NCBI GenBank assembly: GCA_963975575.1
Contig: CAXBHL010000001.1
Span: forward strand, 496,001 to 560,000
Length of the DNA: 64,000 bases
Reading direction: 5' to 3'
Origin: UBA6054 sp963975575
GTDB lineage: Bacteria; Planctomycetota; Phycisphaerae; Phycisphaerales; UBA1924
Shown here in pieces: positions 32,273-40,485 of this stretch. The notes below the pieces were generated by a model. The model was not told the origin of the DNA. It ran no database searches and worked only from the letters and a program-made list of their open reading frames with translations. Position 1 is the stretch's first letter. Every line of letters begins with the position of its first letter. The position numbers were made by a program, and so were the translations under genes.

Positions 32273-33790
32273 GTGCAACACCCCCAGCCGATGAGCCAGC
32301 CATCCGAGAAATCCCGCGTCCGACCGACCGATTCGCCCGTCGGGGGCGCTCGGCCCTACATGCTGGGCATCGGCGGCTGCGGGATGTCGGGCCTGGCCCG
32401 CGTGCTGGCCGCCCGGGGCCTGACCGTTCGCGGTTCGGACTCGACGCCCTCGAACACCACGCAGGCCCTGGCCGGCGCCGGCATCCCGGTGGTGTTTGAA
32501 GAGCTGCCCGAGACGCTGCCAGAAGACGCGGACGTGGTCATCGCCTCGGCGGCCGTCAAGCCCGACCACCCCCAGGTGCTCGAGGCCACCCGGCGCGGCC
32601 TGACCGTGCACACCTACGCCGAGGCCCTGGGCCTGAGCATGGCCGCCCACACCGGCGTCGCCATCGCCGGCACGCACGGCAAATCCACCACCACGGCCAT
32701 GCTCGGCTGCGCCCTGACCGACGCCGCGCTCGATCCCACGGTCATCGTCGGGGCGACCTGCGCGCAGCTCTCCAAGGGCACGGCCGAGCCCGGGCCGGGT
32801 GTGGGCTTTCGCATCGGCGCCCCCAACGTCCCCCAGGGGCCGCTGGCCGAGCGCCCGGGACTGCTGCTGGCCGAGGCGTGCGAGTTCAACCGCTCGTTCC
32901 ACAACCTCCGCCCGACCATCGCCTCGATCTCCTCGGTCGAGGCCGACCACCTGGACATCTACGGATCGCTCGACGCCATCGTCGAGGCGTTCGCCGGCTT
33001 TGCCCGCCTCGTGCCCGCCGCCGAGCAGGGCGGCAAGCTGATCATCGCCCACGAGGGCGCGCACCGGCGCGAGATCACCGCCGGCTTGACCTGCGCGGTC
33101 GAGACCATCGGCTTCAACCCGTCCGCCGACTGGGTCGTGCGATACGAGCCGGTGGCCCGTCTGGTCACCGTGAACGGGCCCGGCGTGGACGAACGATCCT
33201 GGACCATGCGCATGCCGGGCGAGCACAACGCCTTCAACGCGGCGATGGCCTTTGCCCTCGGCTGCGCGGCCGGCGCCGACCCCGACAGGCTCGCCGCATC
33301 GCTGGGCGCGTTCCGCGGGCTGGACCGGCGCCTGCAGTTCCTCGGCCAGCGCGACGGGGTCCGCGTTTTTGACGACTACGGCCACCACCCGACCGAGATC
33401 GAGGCCACCCTGCGGGCCCTGCGCCAATCCGAAGACCCCGCCCCCGTCGGCGGCCGGCTGATCTGCGTCTTCCAGCCCCACCAGCACAGCCGCACCCGGT
33501 TCCTGCTCGAGGAGTTCGCCACCAGCTTCGAGCACGCCGACATCGTCATCGTGCCGCACATCTACTTCGTCCGCGACTCCCAGGCCGAGAAGCACAAGGT
33601 CTCCTCCGCCGACCTGGTCGACCGCCTCCGCGCCCGCGGCGTGCGCGCCATGCACCTCTACCCCTTCGAGGCCATCATCGAGCAGCTCGAGAACCTCTGC
33701 CGCCCGGGCGACCTGCTCGTGGTGATGGGGGCCGGACCCGTCTGGCAGGTGGGCCGCGGCTACCTGGGCGACGGCGGGGCCGCCTCATGA
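32273..33790 (+). CDS. murC: UDP-N-acetylmuramate-L-alanine ligase
   Basis: It adds L-alanine to UDP-MurNAc, the first step of stem-peptide synthesis in the cytoplasm. The 505-residue Mur ligase has the UDP-binding start MLGIGGCGMSGLARVL, ATP-loop GTHGKSTTTAML, LLAEACEFNRSFHNL, SVEADHLDIYGS, GEHNAFNAAMA, and FDDYGHHPTEIEATL followed by FQPHQHSRTRFLL, all MurC signatures. GTG 32273 is chosen from the promoter spacing; ATG 32291 would also keep the whole domain. Its stop overlaps murB (ATGA). The presence of murC, murB and ddl implies this organism makes peptidoglycan. Confidence 0.94.
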   Translation: MQHPQPMSQPSEKSRVRPTDSPVGGARPYMLGIGGCGMSGLARVLAARGLTVRGSDSTPSNTTQALAGAGIPVVFEELPETLPEDADVVIASAAVKPDHPQVLEATRRGLTVHTYAEALGLSMAAHTGVAIAGTHGKSTTTAMLGCALTDAALDPTVIVGATCAQLSKGTAEPGPGVGFRIGAPNVPQGPLAERPGLLLAEACEFNRSFHNLRPTIASISSVEADHLDIYGSLDAIVEAFAGFARLVPAAEQGGKLIIAHEGAHRREITAGLTCAVETIGFNPSADWVVRYEPVARLVTVNGPGVDERSWTMRMPGEHNAFNAAMAFALGCAAGADPDRLAASLGAFRGLDRRLQFLGQRDGVRVFDDYGHHPTEIEATLRALRQSEDPAPVGGRLICVFQPHQHSRTRFLLEEFATSFEHADIVIVPHIYFVRDSQAEKHKVSSADLVDRLRARGVRAMHLYPFEAIIEQLENLCRPGDLLVVMGAGPVWQVGRGYLGDGGAAS

Positions 33791-34698
33791 ACACCACGCC
33801 CGACGTGCTGCAGATCGAGGAACAGGCCCCCATCTCGACCTGGTTCCACATCGGCGGCCGCGCCGACCGTCTGGCCCGCCCGAAGAACGCCGAGGAACTG
33901 GCGCGCTGCTGCGAGCTCGACCCGGACCTGGTCGTGCTCGGCGAGGGCGCGAACCTGCTCGTGGACGACGCCGGCATGGACCGCCTGGTCGTCTCCCTCC
34001 AGACACCCGGCTTCCAGACCATCGAGTTCGATCCTTCGGGTCTGGTCCGCGCGGGCGCCGGCGTTGCCCTGCCGCGGCTGATCAACGAGACGGTCAAACG
34101 CGGGCTCTCGGGCATCGAGACCCTCGCGGGCATCCCGGCCACCCTCGGTGGCGCGGCCGTCATGAACGCCGGCGGGGCCTTCGGCGAACTGGCCACCAGC
34201 GTGCGGACCGTGTTCGCCACGGACCGGGCGGGGCGCGAGCACTCGTTCCGCCGGGACCTGATCGACTACGGCTACCGACAGTCGTACCTGAACCACCTGA
34301 TCATCACCGGCGTCGAGCTGGCCCTGACCCCCCGCCCGGTCGAGGAATGCCGCGCCGAGCTGAAGCGCTGCATGGACTACAAGGCCCTCTCCCAACCGCT
34401 CAAGGACAAGTCCGCCGGCTGCGTCTTCAAGAACCCCGTGCTGCCGGATGACTTGGGCGACATCGGCGCCCAGGGCCAGCGGGTCAGCGCGGGCATGCTG
34501 ATCGACCGGGCCGGCGGCAAGGGCATGCGGGTGGGCGGCGCGACCGTCTCCGACGTGCACGCGAACTTCTTCGTGGTCAGCGCCGACGCCCAGGCCCGCG
34601 ACGTTATCGATCTGATTGCCCGCGTCCGGCAGCGCGTGATCGACGTGCACGGGGTCGCCCTGGAGCGTGAAGTCGTCATCTGGGAGCGCACCGCTTGA
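33787..34698 (+). CDS. murB: UDP-N-acetylenolpyruvoylglucosamine reductase
   Basis: An FAD enzyme that reduces the enolpyruvyl group to give UDP-MurNAc. The 303-residue protein shows WFHIGGRADRLARP, LGEGANLLVDDAG, the FAD segment GLSGIETLAGIPATLGGAAVMNAG, YRQSYL, and the catalytic block KDKSAGCVFKNP, where the proton-donor position after the Gly is Cys rather than the usual Ser. AGMLIDRAGGKGMRVGGATVSDVHANF completes the type II pattern. It overlaps murC by four bases and ends in a TTGA junction with ddl. Confidence 0.94.
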   Translation: MNTTPDVLQIEEQAPISTWFHIGGRADRLARPKNAEELARCCELDPDLVVLGEGANLLVDDAGMDRLVVSLQTPGFQTIEFDPSGLVRAGAGVALPRLINETVKRGLSGIETLAGIPATLGGAAVMNAGGAFGELATSVRTVFATDRAGREHSFRRDLIDYGYRQSYLNHLIITGVELALTPRPVEECRAELKRCMDYKALSQPLKDKSAGCVFKNPVLPDDLGDIGAQGQRVSAGMLIDRAGGKGMRVGGATVSDVHANFFVVSADAQARDVIDLIARVRQRVIDVHGVALEREVVIWERTA

Positions 34699-35639
34699 GC
34701 AACGACCAGACCCCGGACCTGCCGCCCGTGCTCGTGCTCGGCGGCGGGCCGGACCGCGAACGCGAGATCAGCATCAAGAGCAGCGAGGCCGTCCACAAGG
34801 CGGCCCGCGCCGCCGGTTTTGACGCCGAACTGCTCATCATCGACCGCCCGACACCTGCCGAGGTGGCCGCGTGGAAGGGCCACCTCGTCCTGCCCATCCT
34901 GCACGGGCGCTTCGGCGAGGGCGGCGTGCTGCAACGCATGCTCGAAAACGCCGGCGTCCGCTTCGCGGGCTGCCGGTCCGAGGCCGCCCGCCTGGCGATG
35001 GACAAAATGGCCACCAAGCTGGCCGCGGCCCGCGCGGGCGTGCCCACCTCCCCCGGGGCGATCGTGGACCCCGACGACGACGTCTCGCCCGTGGGGCTTC
35101 CCGCGGTGGTCAAGCCCGTCGCCGAGGGCAGTTCCGTCGGTCTGCACATCTGCCGCGACCAGCCGTCCTGGGAACGGGCGCTCGAGGCCGTCAAGGCCGA
35201 CCAGGCCGAGAACCCCAACCGGGCCTACCTCGCCGAGCCGTTCATCGCCGGCCGTGAGATCACCGCGCCGCTGCTCGGCGAGGCCGACGGCTCGCTGACC
35301 GCGCTGCCCCTGGTCGAGATCGCCGCCGCCGAGGGCGTCTACGACTACAAGGCCAAATACACCAGAAACGACACGCGTTACACCGTTCTCTCCGGTCTGG
35401 CCGATGAAACCACCAGCAAGATCCAGGAGCACGCGGCCCGCGTGGGCCGCGCCATCGGCGTCCGCCACCTGGCCCGCGTCGATTTCCTGCTCCCCCCGGA
35501 CCGCGAGCCCGTCATGCTGGAGATCAACACCATGCCGGGCTTCACCGCGACCTCGCTCCTGCCCATGTCGGCGCACGCCGCGGGCGTGCCCATGCCCGCC
35601 CTGATCGCCCACATCATCCGCCTCGCGACGCTCGACTGA
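34695..35639 (+). CDS. ddl: D-alanine-D-alanine ligase
   Basis: An ATP-grasp enzyme that makes D-Ala-D-Ala for the peptidoglycan pentapeptide. The 314-residue protein has VLVLGGGPDREREISIKS, LPILHGRFGEGGVLQRML, AARLAMDKMATK, LPAVVKPVAEGSSVGLHI, YDYKAKYTRNDTRY and VMLEINTMPGFTATSLLPMSA, all in the family order. It begins with TTG inside the murB stop (TTGA), one of three such junctions in the window; the next ATG would remove the first catalytic block. It follows murC and murB as in classic dcw clusters. Confidence 0.94.
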   Translation: MSNDQTPDLPPVLVLGGGPDREREISIKSSEAVHKAARAAGFDAELLIIDRPTPAEVAAWKGHLVLPILHGRFGEGGVLQRMLENAGVRFAGCRSEAARLAMDKMATKLAAARAGVPTSPGAIVDPDDDVSPVGLPAVVKPVAEGSSVGLHICRDQPSWERALEAVKADQAENPNRAYLAEPFIAGREITAPLLGEADGSLTALPLVEIAAAEGVYDYKAKYTRNDTRYTVLSGLADETTSKIQEHAARVGRAIGVRHLARVDFLLPPDREPVMLEINTMPGFTATSLLPMSAHAAGVPMPALIAHIIRLATLD

Positions 35640-35684
35640 CACCGCCCCGCACACCGAACCCCGAAACCGAACGAGACGAGACCC

Positions 35685-36560
35685 ATGGCCAAGAAGACCC
35701 GATCCAAAGCCAAGAAGTCGCACCGCGACCCGGACCGCGCCGCCCGCAACCGGCGCACCGCCATCGCCGTCCTGCTCGTCGTCGGCGGCGTGGCCTCGTT
35801 CGTCGGCGCGTCCGCCGGGCTCGACGCGATCAACAACCGCGCGATCACCGAACTGACCCCCGGCGACCCCGTCGTGGCCATCGCGTGGCCGCGCGACGAA
35901 CGCGGCCAGGTCTGGCTGCCCATGCTCGAGCGTGAGCGTCTCTCGTCCCTGATGCTCCAGGCCGCTTCGGGCGGCCGCGCCCTTTCCGGCGAGCCGCTGG
36001 CCGAGATCGGTCGGGCCCTGACCGACACCGGCTGGTTCGAGGGCACGCCGACGGTCCGCTGGACGGCCGAGGGGCACATCCACGCCGAGGGGCGCTTCCG
36101 GGCGCCCGCCGCCGCGGTCCGCATCGGCCCGCGCGAGCACCTGATCGACTACCAGGGCCGCGTCCTCCCGCTGGACTACCCCGCGGGCGCGTCCAACCAG
36201 ATCTTCCTGCTCAACCCCTCGCAGCCGATCGCCGACGTCGGTTCTCCCTGGCCCGGCGAGGACGTCCGGGCTTCTCTGGACCTGATCGTGCTGCTCCAGC
36301 GTGAGAGCCTGCTCGAGCAGGTCGCCGGCATCGATCTCGGCCAGGGCCGCCAGTCGGGATCGCTGTCGATCATCACCGACCGCGGCGCCCGCGTGATCTG
36401 GGGCGGCGGCCCGCAGCACCTGCGCCCCGCCGAGCAGCCCACCTCGGTCAAGCTCACCCGCCTGCGCGCCCTGCTCGACCGCACCGGCCGCATCGACGCC
36501 TCGGTCGATCTGGTGGACCTGCGCCCCCAGCAGCCTCTGATCGAACGCCGCCACGACTGA
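35685..36560 (+). CDS. FtsQ/DivIB-like cell-division protein candidate
   Basis: A 291-residue bitopic protein: a very basic cytoplasmic tail (KKTRSKAKKSHRDPDRAARNRR), one membrane segment (TAIAVLLVVGGVASFVGASAG) and an extracytoplasmic domain of about 240 residues. The segment LAEIGRALTDTGWFEGTPTVRW is reminiscent of the POTRA domain of FtsQ, where a short strand-helix precedes a beta-hairpin. Sequence similarity to known FtsQ is weak to my eye. Its place directly after murC-murB-ddl is exactly that of ftsQ in dcw clusters, which is the main argument. ftsA and ftsZ do not follow. The start ATG follows an ACGAGACGAGAC leader with a weak ribosome site. Confidence 0.6.
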   Translation: MAKKTRSKAKKSHRDPDRAARNRRTAIAVLLVVGGVASFVGASAGLDAINNRAITELTPGDPVVAIAWPRDERGQVWLPMLERERLSSLMLQAASGGRALSGEPLAEIGRALTDTGWFEGTPTVRWTAEGHIHAEGRFRAPAAAVRIGPREHLIDYQGRVLPLDYPAGASNQIFLLNPSQPIADVGSPWPGEDVRASLDLIVLLQRESLLEQVAGIDLGQGRQSGSLSIITDRGARVIWGGGPQHLRPAEQPTSVKLTRLRALLDRTGRIDASVDLVDLRPQQPLIERRHD

Positions 36561-36565
36561 CCCCG

Positions 36566-36571
36566 TATCGT
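36566..36571 (+). promoter_or_regulatory. -10-like TATCGT, leaderless spacing
   Basis: TATCGT ends 5 bases before GTG 36577 and starts 5 bases after the stop of the FtsQ-like gene. It suggests the downstream membrane protein has its own promoter. Confidence 0.5.
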
Positions 36572-36576
36572 CCCGC

Positions 36577-37392
36577 GTGACCGAGACCGCCCATCCAGCG
36601 ACCCCGACGGCGCCAAGCCCCGCGGGCGAGCACGCGCGGCCCGATCCCGACCGCGACATCTTCGGGCGCGAGCCGGTCGGACGCCCCGACTGGTCGCACC
36701 GCCGCGGCGAGCCGCGCATCTTCGCGCTGATCTGGATGATCTACCTGATGGGCGTCACGGCCATCATGTTCATGACCGTCTCGGACGCGTTCTTCGTCTC
36801 CACCGACATCACCCGCCCCGCCGCCCGCGCGATGGTGCTGGCCACGGCGGCGGGGATCGCGCTGCTCTGGCCGGCGTTCCGCCTGGCGCAGCACCCGCCC
36901 GAGCACCCCGTGCGCGACGTCCTGCGCGACCTGTTCGTGCTGCTCGTCCCCGCCCAGGCGGTCGTCTGGCCGCACGCGCTGCGGGTCCTGGCCGACTGGC
37001 CGCTGCCGGTCCTGCTCGGCGTGACCGCCTGCTTCGCGGCGTGGGCCATGGTGGTGGGGGGCCTGATCGCGCTGGCCAACTCCGGCGCCGGCGCGGGCAG
37101 GGCCCGCTGGATGTGGATGCTGGTCGTGCTCGCGGTCGTGATCGGTGCGCCCGCGCTGGGCATGGCCCTGGGCATCGTCGGCCCGACCCGCGTGGACGCG
37201 CCCCGGCCGGGGTGGATGCTCTCGCCCCTGACCTGCGTGCTCGAGATCACGCGGGACCGCGACGCGTCCGGCACGACCGTCCCGGTCTCCCCGACGCACT
37301 GGCGGTCTCTGGCGGCCGTGGCCTGCGTGGGCGGCGCCCTGCTCTGCCTGGCGGGCGCGGCCCGGGTGGCCCCCACCCGGCGTGGGGCGTAG
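36577..37392 (+). CDS. uncharacterised six-helix membrane protein
   Basis: A 271-residue inner-membrane protein of unknown function. After an N-terminal hydrophilic part of about 45 residues (DPDRDIFGREPVGRPDWS) there are six hydrophobic segments, the first FALIWMIYLMGVTAIMFMTVS and the last SLAAVACVGGALLCLAGAA. No catalytic motif is recognisable. GTG is the start by promoter spacing. It lies between the FtsQ-like gene and greA. I do not recognise the family. Confidence 0.7.
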   Translation: MTETAHPATPTAPSPAGEHARPDPDRDIFGREPVGRPDWSHRRGEPRIFALIWMIYLMGVTAIMFMTVSDAFFVSTDITRPAARAMVLATAAGIALLWPAFRLAQHPPEHPVRDVLRDLFVLLVPAQAVVWPHALRVLADWPLPVLLGVTACFAAWAMVVGGLIALANSGAGAGRARWMWMLVVLAVVIGAPALGMALGIVGPTRVDAPRPGWMLSPLTCVLEITRDRDASGTTVPVSPTHWRSLAAVACVGGALLCLAGAARVAPTRRGA

Positions 37393-37395
37393 AGT
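37390..37395 (+). promoter_or_regulatory. -10-like TAGAGT for greA
   Basis: TAGAGT overlaps the stop codon of the upstream membrane protein and lies 37 bases before the greA ATG. The leader contains GGGAGG six bases before the start. Confidence 0.4.
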
Positions 37396-37432
37396 CGCTG
37401 TCCGAACCAACCCGAGCCACGGGAGGCCTCGC

Positions 37433-37897
37433 ATGGATGTCATCACCGCCGACGAAAAGGCCAAGATCCAGGCCCGACTCGACGAACTCATCGCCAACCG
37501 CCCGGTGATCACCACCCGCATCGCCGAGGCCCGCGCGATGGGCGACCTCAAGGAAAACGCCGAGTACCACGCCGCCCGCGAGCAGCAGGGCCTCGACGAG
37601 GCCGAGATCCGCCGGCTCGAGGAACGCCTGGCCAAGGCCCAGGTCGTCGACGAGTCCCGCACCGCCGACGGCGTCGCCTTCATCGGCTCGACCGTCAAGA
37701 TCCGAGAGGTCGGCGACGACGAGATCGAGTCCTACCGCCTCGTCGGCGAGATGTCCGGCAACGACGACGGCGACATCGTCGAGGTCACCGCCAACAGCCC
37801 CATGGGCGAGGCGCTCATGAAGGCCCGCGTCGGCGACACCGTGCGCGTCAACGCCCCCCGCGGCGTGAAGCGCTTCGAGATCGTCGAAGTCCTCTGA
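37433..37897 (+). CDS. greA: transcription elongation factor GreA
   Basis: It rescues backtracked RNA polymerase by stimulating transcript cleavage. The 154-residue protein has the N-terminal coiled coil with the acidic tip: ARAMGDLKENAEYHAAREQQGLDEAEI (Asp/Glu pair at the tip), and the C-terminal FKBP-like domain with FIGSTVKI, YRLVGEMSGN (normally YTIVG) and ISPLG-equivalent VTANSPMGEALMKARVGDTV. Length is typical. GGGAGG lies 6 bases before the ATG. It is followed by a strong hairpin terminator. Confidence 0.95.
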   Translation: MDVITADEKAKIQARLDELIANRPVITTRIAEARAMGDLKENAEYHAAREQQGLDEAEIRRLEERLAKAQVVDESRTADGVAFIGSTVKIREVGDDEIESYRLVGEMSGNDDGDIVEVTANSPMGEALMKARVGDTVRVNAPRGVKRFEIVEVL

Positions 37898-37945
37898 GCA
37901 CCCCTCGCCGCCCCCCGGGCCGATCCGCCGACCACCAACGCAACA

Positions 37946-37971
37946 GCGGCCCGTTCCGAGGAACGGGCCGC
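37946..37971. terminator. hairpin terminator between convergent greA and the 38 kb gene
   Basis: GCGGCCCGTTCC and GGAACGGGCCGC form a perfect 12-bp stem with a GA loop. It lies 48 bases after greA and 31 bases from the stop of the opposing gene, so it probably serves both. Neither side has a long T run. Confidence 0.75.
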
Positions 37972-38001
37972 CGTCGTGTTGGCTGCTATTGAGAGAGCGG
38001 G

Positions 38002-38814
38002 TCAGGGCTGCTCGGTCGCCTCGACCAGGGCCTGCACGGCCGCCGGACGCTCGAACACCGTATTGTCGACGTTGTTGATCGTCGCGTCGGTGATCGTCAT
38101 GACGATCTGCTGCGGGCCGATGTTCTGGACCATCTTGGTCGGCATCTTCATGCCGCCGAACTCCTTGTAGTCGCTCAGGTTGGTCGTGATCTTGATCTCG
38201 CCCATGGGCGAGGCCTGCACGGCCTCCTGACCGATCAGCATGCCGCTCTCGACCGAGTAGAACTCGGTGCTCTCGCGCCCGTTGGGACGGGTCAGACTGA
38301 TCTTGTGGGCCTTCTGGCCGCTGAACTGCACCTCGCCGGCGTACGAGATCACGTCGTAGATCTCGCGGTGCTTGGCGGCCGAGTTCGGATCGGCCTGCTC
38401 GGCCAGGTCGGAGACCTCCTCCTCGGTCAGCAGGCGCGGGCCCTGCATCGGGTCGCTGCTCCAGCCGTACTCGCCGTCGTAGCCGGTCTCGGTCTTTCCG
38501 AAGCCGGGCAGTTCCATGACCATCGCCATCTTGCCGGGCTTGGCGGCGTACATCTTCATGCTGCCCTTGATGCCCGCCATCGGGATGTCGATGGTGCCGG
38601 TGACCGTGGTCGACTCGATGGACATGATCATGTCCTTGCCGCCGACCTTCTCGACGAAGGTGTCGATCACCTCGAGCGCCTTGGCGTCGTGCTTCTTCGT
38701 GTCCGATTTCACCTCGGTGGAAAGCGGCTTGGTGCCGTCCTGGGCCATCAACGGGCCGGCCAGGCCCGCCACCGCGAGCAGGCCCGCCATCGCTCCGATC
38801 GTCTTGCGCTTCAT
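38002..38814 (-). CDS. exported protein, LolA-like fold candidate
   Basis: A 270-residue secreted or periplasmic protein. A signal peptide (KRKTIGAMAGLLAVAGLAGPLMAQ) is clear. The mature part has repeated strand patterns such as SIESTTVTGTIDIPMAGIKGSMKMY, KMAMVMELPGFGKTETGYDGEYGW and ISLTRPNGRESTEFYSVESGMLIG, and DYKEFGGMKMPTKMVQ. This resembles outer-membrane lipoprotein-sorting (LolA/DUF4292-like) proteins that have such a half-barrel, but no catalytic motif is expected or seen. GGAGGAACT stands seven bases before the ATG. It begins 14 bases after the S41-family gene and is probably co-transcribed with it. Confidence 0.72.
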   Translation of the reverse strand: MKRKTIGAMAGLLAVAGLAGPLMAQDGTKPLSTEVKSDTKKHDAKALEVIDTFVEKVGGKDMIMSIESTTVTGTIDIPMAGIKGSMKMYAAKPGKMAMVMELPGFGKTETGYDGEYGWSSDPMQGPRLLTEEEVSDLAEQADPNSAAKHREIYDVISYAGEVQFSGQKAHKISLTRPNGRESTEFYSVESGMLIGQEAVQASPMGEIKITTNLSDYKEFGGMKMPTKMVQNIGPQQIVMTITDATINNVDNTVFERPAAVQALVEATEQP

Positions 38815-38828
38815 CAACAGTTCCTCCT

Positions 38829-40310
38829 TCAGTTCGTTGCGGCCGGACCGCCCGCGGCGGTGGCCGTTTCGTTCACAATCCATTGCGCCGCCTCACGCAG
38901 GGGCGCGTCCACGCCGGCGAGCAGGTCGTCCCGCCGCACCGGCACCGAAACATCCGCGGGGACCCCGTCGCCTTCCAGCCGGGTCCCGTCGGAGTTGACA
39001 TAATCCGCGATCGCGTGCAGGAACACGTCGCCCGAGGGCAGGCGGTCCATCGCCGCCGGCAACGCCATGCCCGCGCTGCGCGATCCGAAGGTCCTGACCC
39101 GCCCGATCGCGCGCAGCCCCCCGGCCCACACCTCGCTCGTGCTGGCGCTCGTGCCGTCGATGACCATCGCCACCGGCCCGGCGAACGGCGAGAGCCGCTC
39201 GCCCAGGGACGTGACCACGACCGGCTCGGCGTTGAACTCCAGCTCGGCCCCCCGCATGGTCATCGTGCCCAGCTGTGCCGGCTCCGACACGAGGAACCGC
39301 GACAGCGCGCTGGCCATCATGCCCACGCCGCCCGGGTTGCCCCGCAGGTCGATCACGATCCCGTCCGCGTCCTGCAGCTCAACCATCGCCCGCTCGAACT
39401 GCGGGGCGATGGGGATCATGAAGATGTTGAAGGCGATGTACCCGATCCGGGTGTCCGGGTCGCCCGTCTCGGCATCCGTCAGCCAGCGGTGGTCCAGGTT
39501 GGTGCTCATCGGGGGCAGGTTTCCGAACTTGACGAACGATCCGGGCGGCTCGGCCCGCACCACCTCGACGACAACCTCCGCGTCGTCCCCGTCGAGGAAC
39601 GTCATCTCGATCGGCGTGCCGCTGCGTCCGCGCAGCCGCTCCGAGATGGCCTGGCTCGCGTACAGCGCCGCCTCGGACGCGCCGACCGCCTCCGAGAGCC
39701 GCTCGACCAAGGCCCCCATGTCACGGGCGCGGATCTTCTCAAGCACCCAGCCCATCCGCACGCCGGCCTTGTCCGCCGGGCCACCGGGCAGCACGCTGGT
39801 CACCAGCACCCGGCCGTCGACCACGCGAAAGTCCAGCCCGGGCATCGCCGTGCCCTGCCCGTCGCCGCGACCGGCGACCTCGACCGGCCCCGAGGGGCCG
39901 TCCCCGTCGCCCACCGCGTCGGCATCGCCGTCCGTGTCGGCACTTGAATCGTCGTCTTCGCCCGTCAGGTCGATGTCGTCCGGGATCACGCCGAAGTGGC
40001 TCTGGTTCAGCCGCCCGACCATCTCCTGGATGATCATGCGATTCTCGTCGCGCGTGGTGGCGGCCTCGGCCTTCGGGCGCAGCTCAACCCGGACCGCGTC
40101 CCAGTCCACCCCGTTGTATGTCGTGTCGTAGTGCGTGTCCCGCACCAGCTCCCACGCCCGGTCGAAGTCGGCCAGATAGCGTCCCGGTTCGCCCGCGGGT
40201 TCCGCCCTCGCGCTGGGAGCCGGCTCGGTCACCCCCGCGCCGTGGCACCCGCTCAGACCCAGGACCATGCCGGACGATGCCAGCACCCACGTCGCGATCG
40301 TTCTTCTCAT
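38829..40310 (-). CDS. S41-family peptidase-like lipoprotein (copy 1)
   Basis: A 493-residue predicted lipoprotein: signal with lipobox LSGC near residue 22, a helical region (YLADFDRAWELVRDTHYDTTYNGVDWDAV), a very acidic insert (EDDDSSADTDGDADAVGDGDG), a PDZ domain (about 180-240, LVTSVLPGGPADKAGVRMGWVL), and the S41 core: GIVIDLRGNPGGVGMM, the Ser in DGTSASTSEVWAGGL, then RTFGSRSAGMALP. The catalytic Lys of CtpA-type enzymes is not visible; the segment fits the IRBP/tricorn-like GxRTAG form instead. It is a tandem paralogue of the next gene upstream. A separate promoter (TATGGT, 40393-40398) is likely. Confidence 0.85.
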   Translation of the reverse strand: MRRTIATWVLASSGMVLGLSGCHGAGVTEPAPSARAEPAGEPGRYLADFDRAWELVRDTHYDTTYNGVDWDAVRVELRPKAEAATTRDENRMIIQEMVGRLNQSHFGVIPDDIDLTGEDDDSSADTDGDADAVGDGDGPSGPVEVAGRGDGQGTAMPGLDFRVVDGRVLVTSVLPGGPADKAGVRMGWVLEKIRARDMGALVERLSEAVGASEAALYASQAISERLRGRSGTPIEMTFLDGDDAEVVVEVVRAEPPGSFVKFGNLPPMSTNLDHRWLTDAETGDPDTRIGYIAFNIFMIPIAPQFERAMVELQDADGIVIDLRGNPGGVGMMASALSRFLVSEPAQLGTMTMRGAELEFNAEPVVVTSLGERLSPFAGPVAMVIDGTSASTSEVWAGGLRAIGRVRTFGSRSAGMALPAAMDRLPSGDVFLHAIADYVNSDGTRLEGDGVPADVSVPVRRDDLLAGVDAPLREAAQWIVNETATAAGGPAATN

Positions 40311-40392
40311 GCCGCTGCTCCCGCGCTCGCCCGTTCGCTCTGTGCCCGCCACCGATCTTGCGGCAACACCCGGGCCCGCGCGGACCCGCACA

Positions 40393-40398
40393 ACCATA
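40393..40398 (-). promoter_or_regulatory. -10-like TATGGT upstream of S41 copy 1
   Basis: On the minus strand TATGGT lies 82 bases before the ATG, in the 175-base gap between the two S41 paralogues. It would give this copy its own transcript. Confidence 0.35.
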
Positions 40399-40485
40399 GA
40401 ACCCGACGGGATCTACCGGGCCGGGCCGCCCCGGCTGCACCGCCGGCCAATCAGCCCCCCTGAACAGGCTGCTTGACGGCCCCCA

